A stretch of DNA of 44,810 nt from Mycoplasma sp. CAG:877 (GTDB lineage: Bacteria > Bacillota_I > Bacilli_A > RF39 > UBA660). The notes under the pieces are model-generated. The model did no database searches. It saw only the letters and a program-made list of their open reading frames with translations, and had not been told where the DNA came from. The translations under genes and the position numbers were made by a program. This document shows, one piece after another, positions 41,160 to 44,810 of the stretch (positions are counted from its first letter, which is position 1; every line of letters begins with the position of its first letter). The stretch lies in NCBI GenBank assembly GCA_000433455.1, contig HF992495.1:41491-86300 (forward strand). Direction: 5' to 3'.

Positions 41160-42077
41160 ATGTTAAGTTATGTACAGAAGTTAATGTTTTCGACGCAAAG
41201 TAATTATTTTAAAAGTAGTAGAGATAGTGAAGAAGAATTTAGTGAAGTAACTGGGGAAGAGAGAACTCGTAGAAATTGGTATGTTTTAGGTGCTGATATT
41301 ATATTTAATGAGAGTTTAAATTTAGGATTTGAGTCAAAAAATGTAAGTGATATGGGTGATGTTATTAGGAAATGTTTAGAAAGTAATGAACCTGTTGTTA
41401 TAGAAATGAAGGGTTTAAAAATAGTTCTAAATAGTAAAAATCATAAATGTGTTTCTTTTTTTGGTAACAATTATAGAGTAACAATAGATGGAGAAGATAT
41501 GTATTCTGAGGTTGATGTTATCAAATTAAACTTGGATGCTCACTTGACAAAAAGGTATAATCAAGGATGTCTTATGGATATTCCTGTTAAACTTTCACAA
41601 ACTGTTACTGTTACAAATGGTGAAGAAATAAATGAAGTTTGTGGTATTGATTCTCAAGATGTGTTAGTTGATCTTGATCTTATTCTTGAAAGATTTAAAA
41701 GATATAATCGTGATTACTATGATGTTGTTGATGGTGATGATAAGGTTTTATGTCGTGATATTACTGATTTTAAAGAGATGGTAAAAAGACCTTATGAATA
41801 TCGTGGAGTTAATATTGATGCTGGTCAAGCTAAAAAGATTGGAAAGTTTAAAGATTTTAAGACTTATGAAGATTTAATTCCTGTTGCTAAGGCTAGAGAA
41901 GAAAGATGTAAGTATATTTATTCTTTAGTTTTAAGAGCCTATGATGATGCACAGGAAAAGATGTTTCCTTTTGGTAGTGGAAAGCGTAGACTTGATGATC
42001 TTGATTCTTTTCAAAGTACATTTAAGAAGGATACTACTTTAGAAAAGAAAAGTGAAAAAGTTATGGTAAAAAAGTAA
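41160..42077 (+). CDS. unknown soluble protein
   Basis: 305 residues, own promoter and terminator. No signal peptide or membrane segment. It is polar, with an acidic Ser/Glu stretch near the start (SRDSEEEFSEVTGEERTRR), a beta-rich middle (KGLKIVLNSKNHKCVSFFG) and a lysine-rich end (TLEKKSEKVMVKK). The part KRPYEYRGVNIDAGQAKKIG has no parallel I know. Codon use matches the rest of the main region, so it is not part of the foreign segment that follows. Confidence 0.75.
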   Translation: MLSYVQKLMFSTQSNYFKSSRDSEEEFSEVTGEERTRRNWYVLGADIIFNESLNLGFESKNVSDMGDVIRKCLESNEPVVIEMKGLKIVLNSKNHKCVSFFGNNYRVTIDGEDMYSEVDVIKLNLDAHLTKRYNQGCLMDIPVKLSQTVTVTNGEEINEVCGIDSQDVLVDLDLILERFKRYNRDYYDVVDGDDKVLCRDITDFKEMVKRPYEYRGVNIDAGQAKKIGKFKDFKTYEDLIPVAKAREERCKYIYSLVLRAYDDAQEKMFPFGSGKRRLDDLDSFQSTFKKDTTLEKKSEKVMVKK

Positions 42078-42108
42078 GTAATAGTTAGTATTAATATATA
42101 AAAAATAT

Positions 42109-42132
42109 AAACAGGATTTAGTCCTGTTTTTC
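42109..42132 (+). terminator. intrinsic terminator
   Basis: AAACAGGA (42109-42116) with TCCTGTTT (42122-42129), then T. It marks the border between the main region and the decaying mobile-type segment. Confidence 0.88.
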
Positions 42133-42223
42133 TATGGAACAATTATAATTGTAAAGGTGTTGGTATAAATTAGTAGTTAATACTAATTGGTGTATAAATA
42201 TTTATGGGAAACTTATTTTTAAA

Positions 42224-42232
42224 TGGTATAAT
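42224..42232 (+). promoter_or_regulatory. extended -10 promoter of the antirepressor gene
   Basis: TGGTATAAT without a clear -35 box; the transcript would begin near 42240, giving a leader of about 130 bases. Confidence 0.6.
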
Positions 42233-42243
42233 ATAAGTAGAGG

Positions 42244-42319
42244 AGCAAATATAAAGTCTTTTATTTGCTAATATAGAAAGATAATGACTTGATTATATAT
42301 AAAAATTGTGGAAGTCATT
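42244..42319 (+). promoter_or_regulatory. two perfect hairpins in the antirepressor leader
   Basis: AGCAAATA (42244-42251) with TATTTGCT (42262-42269), and AATGACTT (42283-42290) with AAGTCATT (42312-42319). Neither is followed by a T-run. They fill the roughly 290-base gap before the gene, which otherwise holds only the promoter. Role unknown: operator, RNA stabiliser or small RNA. Confidence 0.55.
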
Positions 42320-42367
42320 ACGATATCTAAGTTTTAACATAAAAATTTATAGAAAGGATAGTGAGTT

Positions 42368-43220
42368 ATGAATAATAAGTTAGAAACAATTTCAAATTTA
42401 TTTGAAGGCAAAGAAATTAGAAGTATATGGGATAGTGAAAAAGAAGAATATTATTTTAGCGTTGTAGATGTTATAGCTGCACTAACTAATGCTAATATTC
42501 CTAGAAACTATTGGAGTGATTTGAAAAGAAAGTTAAAACAAGAGGTAAGTGAGTTGCACGAGAATATCGTGCAACTGAAAATGAAATCTCAAAAAGATGG
42601 TAAAAAGTATTTAACAGATGTTTTAGATACACGAGGAATTTTTAGATTGATTGAATCGGTTCCAAGTCCTAAAGCAGAGCCTTTTAAACTTTGGTTGGCA
42701 TCACTTGGTAAGGAAAGAATAGATGAAGTATTTGATCCTGAAATAGCAATCAATAGAGCAGTAGAGTATTATCGTAAGAGAGGCTATGATGATAAATGGA
42801 TTAAATCAAGATTAACGGGAATAGTTGATAGATTTAAACTAACTGATATTTTGAAAGAGTCTGGAATCACAAAAGACTACGAGTATGGAATTTTAATTTA
42901 AATCATGGTCTGGAATGAAAGCAAGTGAATATAGGGCATTTAAAGGACTTAGAAAAGAATCATTAAGAGATAATATGACAGATATAGAAGTTGCACTAAC
43001 TGATTTAGGTGAAATAGCAACACGTGAACTTGCTAAAGAACATAAACCTTATGGATTAGAACAAAATAAAAATATTGCAAGAAGAGGTGGCAGTATAGCA
43101 AAAATAACTAGAGATAATTTAGAAAAAGAATTAGGTAGGACTGTTATAAGTAATAAAAATACATTAAACTATGAATATATAGATGAAAAATTGATAGAAG
43201 ATAAAAAAGAAGTTGGATAA
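42368..43220 (+). pseudogene. Bro-N/prophage antirepressor-type gene, broken by a small deletion
   Basis: The first frame (42368-42901, 177 codons) has the Bro-N part, IRSIWDSEKEEYYFSVVDVI, DVLDTRGIFRLIESVPSPKAEPFKLWL, quoted in parts, and ends GITKDYEYGILI. The second (to 43220) continues the same protein as FKSWSGMKASEYRAFKGL, DNMTDIEVALTDLGEIATRE and KEHKPYGLEQN. Full relatives have a few residues (about TNEI) between GIL and the KSWSG part; here about ten bases are missing near 42891-42898, shifting the frame. These proteins occur in prophages and mobile elements as antirepressors. Lys is mostly AAA, unlike the AAG-rich neighbours. Confidence 0.8.
42552..42576. repeat. 10-bp perfect inverted repeat inside the Bro-N gene
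   Basis: AGTTGCACGA, five-base spacer, TCGTGCAACT. It is unusually GC-rich for this DNA and lies in codons for SELHENIVQLK. Confidence 0.8.
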
Positions 43221-43285
43221 TAAGTTTTTAGGATTAACTATATAAAATAAAGAATAGAATACGAAAATAAGAGTAATGAAAAAAA

Positions 43286-43463
43286 CATATAGATGAATAT
43301 GGTAATGAATATTGGTATGCACGTGAATTAAAAAAAGTATTGGAACACAAGGATTGTAGAAATTTTCAAAAAGTAATAGATAAGGAGTTTAAAAGAACTA
43401 GAAAGAGAAAAGAAACAATTAGAAACAAAAGAACAAAAGAAACTTGAAGGAGTGAAACAATGA
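43286..43463 (+). pseudogene. DinD-type fragment with an internal deletion
   Basis: One frame from 43286 gives HIDEYGNEYWYARELKKVL followed by EHKDCRNFQKVIDK, the N-terminal domain of DNA-damage-inducible protein D. From about 43395 another frame gives KELEREKKQLETKEQKKLEG and VKQ to TGA 43461-43463, the charged C-terminal helix. The central 200 or so residues are gone, and there is no start codon in frame. The stop overlaps the ATG of the GNAT gene, so the intact gene was once coupled to it. Confidence 0.7.
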
Positions 43464-43993
43464 AGTTAAATTTTATAGAAGTAACTAACGATAATTTGGA
43501 ATTAGCGGTAGAAATTCAAAATACTATATTTCCGTTAGAAGATGGAAGGGTAAATTATATTGAAGGAATAACAAACGATCCATATAGAAAAGAAATGGTT
43601 AATTATATTGTTTTTAATAATAATGAGTCAATTGGTGTTGTTGGGTTATATTCATATAATGAATATCCAGAAGATGCATGGCTTAGTTGGTTTGGCGTAT
43701 TAGAACAATTTAGAAACAAAGGATATGGAAGTGCAATATTTGATTTTTTCGAAAATATTTCAAGGGAAAAAGGATATAATGCAATAAGAGTATATACTGA
43801 TGACAAATTTGATTCTGCTATCAATTTATATATTAAAAAGGGAATGATAAGAGAAAATTATAGTAATGAATTAGAATCAGATGAAATAAATAAGGAAACA
43901 ATAGTATTTTCAAAATCATTAACACTTGAAAAAACTAAAAAATGGAATAATAAATTTTTACAATTAACTGCGCAAGTAGAAAAAGAAAAGTAG
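43460..43993 (+). CDS. GNAT N-acetyltransferase
   Basis: 177 residues. The GNAT core is clear: LSWFGVLEQFRNKGYGSAIF (acetyl-CoA loop RNKGYGSA), YNAIRVYTDDKFDSAINLY and KKGMIREN. The end is lysine-rich. ATG 43460 follows GGAGTG within the DinD remnant. It appears intact while both genes before it are broken. Its substrate is unknown. Confidence 0.88.
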   Translation: MKLNFIEVTNDNLELAVEIQNTIFPLEDGRVNYIEGITNDPYRKEMVNYIVFNNNESIGVVGLYSYNEYPEDAWLSWFGVLEQFRNKGYGSAIFDFFENISREKGYNAIRVYTDDKFDSAINLYIKKGMIRENYSNELESDEINKETIVFSKSLTLEKTKKWNNKFLQLTAQVEKEK

Positions 43994-44193
43994 TAAGAAT
44001 GTGATAAAATATTAATAATGAAAATAAGACAAATATAAATTGTAAGTTGGAAGTTATGAAAATACATTATTAAAACCTTGAAAACAAAGAGAAAAATAAA
44101 ATTTCTTTTTACATTTCTAGTATGTTTTTAGTAAAAATTGAGAAAAAAGAGAAGAATGAGATTTATGAAAAACTAAAGGAAAGGAGAGCATTT

Positions 44194-44810
44194 ATGGAAG
44201 ATAATAAATTAATTATATATAAAAATAGTGAAGGTAATATTATAGTAGACGCTATTTATAAAGATGAAACTTTATGGCTATCACAAAAAGGAATGTCAAA
44301 AGTTTTCGAGGTTGGTGTACCAGCAATATCAAAACATTTAAAGAATATATTTGAAGAAAACGAATTAGATAAAAATTCAGTTGTTTCCAAAATGGAAATA
44401 ACTGCACTTGATGGAAAAAACTATAATACTGAAGTTTATAGTCTTGATGCTATAATTGCTGTGGGTTATAGAATTAATTCTAAAAAGGCAACAGAATTTA
44501 GAATATGGGCTACAAAAATATTAAAAGAATATATGACTAAAGGTTTTGCATTAAATGATGAACGTTTTATAAATGGAAATAAATATGATACAAAATACTT
44601 TGATGAATTATTAGAACGTATCAAAACAATTAGAGTTAGCGAAAGAATGGCATGTCAAAAAATTACTGATTTATTTATTGCAACAGCAACTGATTATAAT
44701 CCAAAGTCAGATGAGGCTTATACTTTTTTTAAAATTGTTCAAAATAAATTACATTATGCTATAAGTGGACATACTGCTGCTGAATTAATATATAATAGAG
44801 CAAACGCAGA
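44194..44810 (+). CDS. RhuM-family protein, 5' part (runs off the window)
   Basis: 205 codons are visible with no stop before the end. The RhuM family start is clear: ETLWLSQKGMSKVFEVGVPAISKHLKNIF, quoted in part (LWLSQKGMSKVF, AISKHLKNIFEENEL), YSLDAIIAVGYRINSKKATEF, RIWATKILKEYMTKGFALND. The first 100 residues look like a winged-helix/Bro-like DNA-binding part. RhuM (named from a Salmonella pathogenicity island) is common on mobile islands and beside restriction or toxin loci. ATG 44194 follows AAAGGAGAGC; an earlier in-frame ATG 44122 exists but lacks that site. The 200 bases before it hold nothing else I recognise. Confidence 0.9.
   Translation, partial: MEDNKLIIYKNSEGNIIVDAIYKDETLWLSQKGMSKVFEVGVPAISKHLKNIFEENELDKNSVVSKMEITALDGKNYNTEVYSLDAIIAVGYRINSKKATEFRIWATKILKEYMTKGFALNDERFINGNKYDTKYFDELLERIKTIRVSERMACQKITDLFIATATDYNPKSDEAYTFFKIVQNKLHYAISGHTAAELIYNRANA

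Noticed and set aside
43603..44067. Two minus-strand frames opposite the GNAT gene
   Set aside because: No ribosome binding sites or motifs; the GNAT gene on the plus strand explains the region.

Overview
This is an AT-rich, gene-dense stretch of a chromosome from a low-GC Gram-positive bacterium, most likely an uncultured or gut-type member of the Bacilli close to the Mollicutes side of that class. The placement is inferred from gene order and very low GC. Sporulation genes (yqfC, yqfD, sspI), Firmicutes RNA leaders (T-box, L20 and L19 leaders) and Bacillus-like gene order support it. TGA is used as a normal stop (ends of yqfD, cdd and the YgjP-like protease) and tryptophan is TGG, so the genetic code is standard. 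Every recognised gene except sspI lies on the + strand.

Layout. 1-760: end of a locus with two overlapping double-glycine leader peptides and a small membrane protein, which looks like a two-peptide bacteriocin with its immunity candidate. 773-8925: a core block matching the Bacillus order rpsU-yqeY-yqfC-yqfD-...-ybeY-dgkA-cdd-era-yqzL-recO-glyRS. A VanZ-like gene sits where phoH and pgpH would be expected, and a T-box-led unknown gene is coupled to glyQS. 8926-10957: a transglutaminase-like protein with a triple PPLPxR tail and a divergent laccase-domain (YfiH/PgeF-type) protein. 10999-14515: translation genes infC-rpmI-rplT, rpsB and tsf. infC appears to start at AUC behind an L20 leader, and L20 and S2 both carry the same kind of extra C-terminal tail. 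14537-16898: a lipoprotein and a repeat-containing membrane protein lie where pyrH is usually found, followed by frr. 16927-17201: sspI on the minus strand with a forespore-type promoter. 17252-22830: YgjP-like protease, SpoU methyltransferase, rimM, trmD, accessory genes, rplS with its leader, and lepB.

22886-42077 is an accessory region of short operons: DNA repair glycosylase, P-loop ATPase, an ADP-ribosyltransferase-like protein, acetyltransferases, methyltransferase, CYTH, glycosyltransferase, NUDIX, GrpB, an interrupted nucleoside phosphorylase, HD proteins, two peptidases, a 12-copy repeat protein resembling mTERF solenoids, M18 aminopeptidase, radical SAM protein, a broken collagen-like gene, ASCH and APH proteins.

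42109-44810 looks like foreign, decaying DNA: a frameshifted Bro-N antirepressor-type gene, a deleted DinD fragment coupled to a GNAT gene, and the beginning of a RhuM-family gene running off the end.

No tRNA, rRNA, CRISPR array or insertion sequence was recognised. Intergenic gaps are short, and several consist of little more than a terminator, a TATAAT box and a ribosome binding site.
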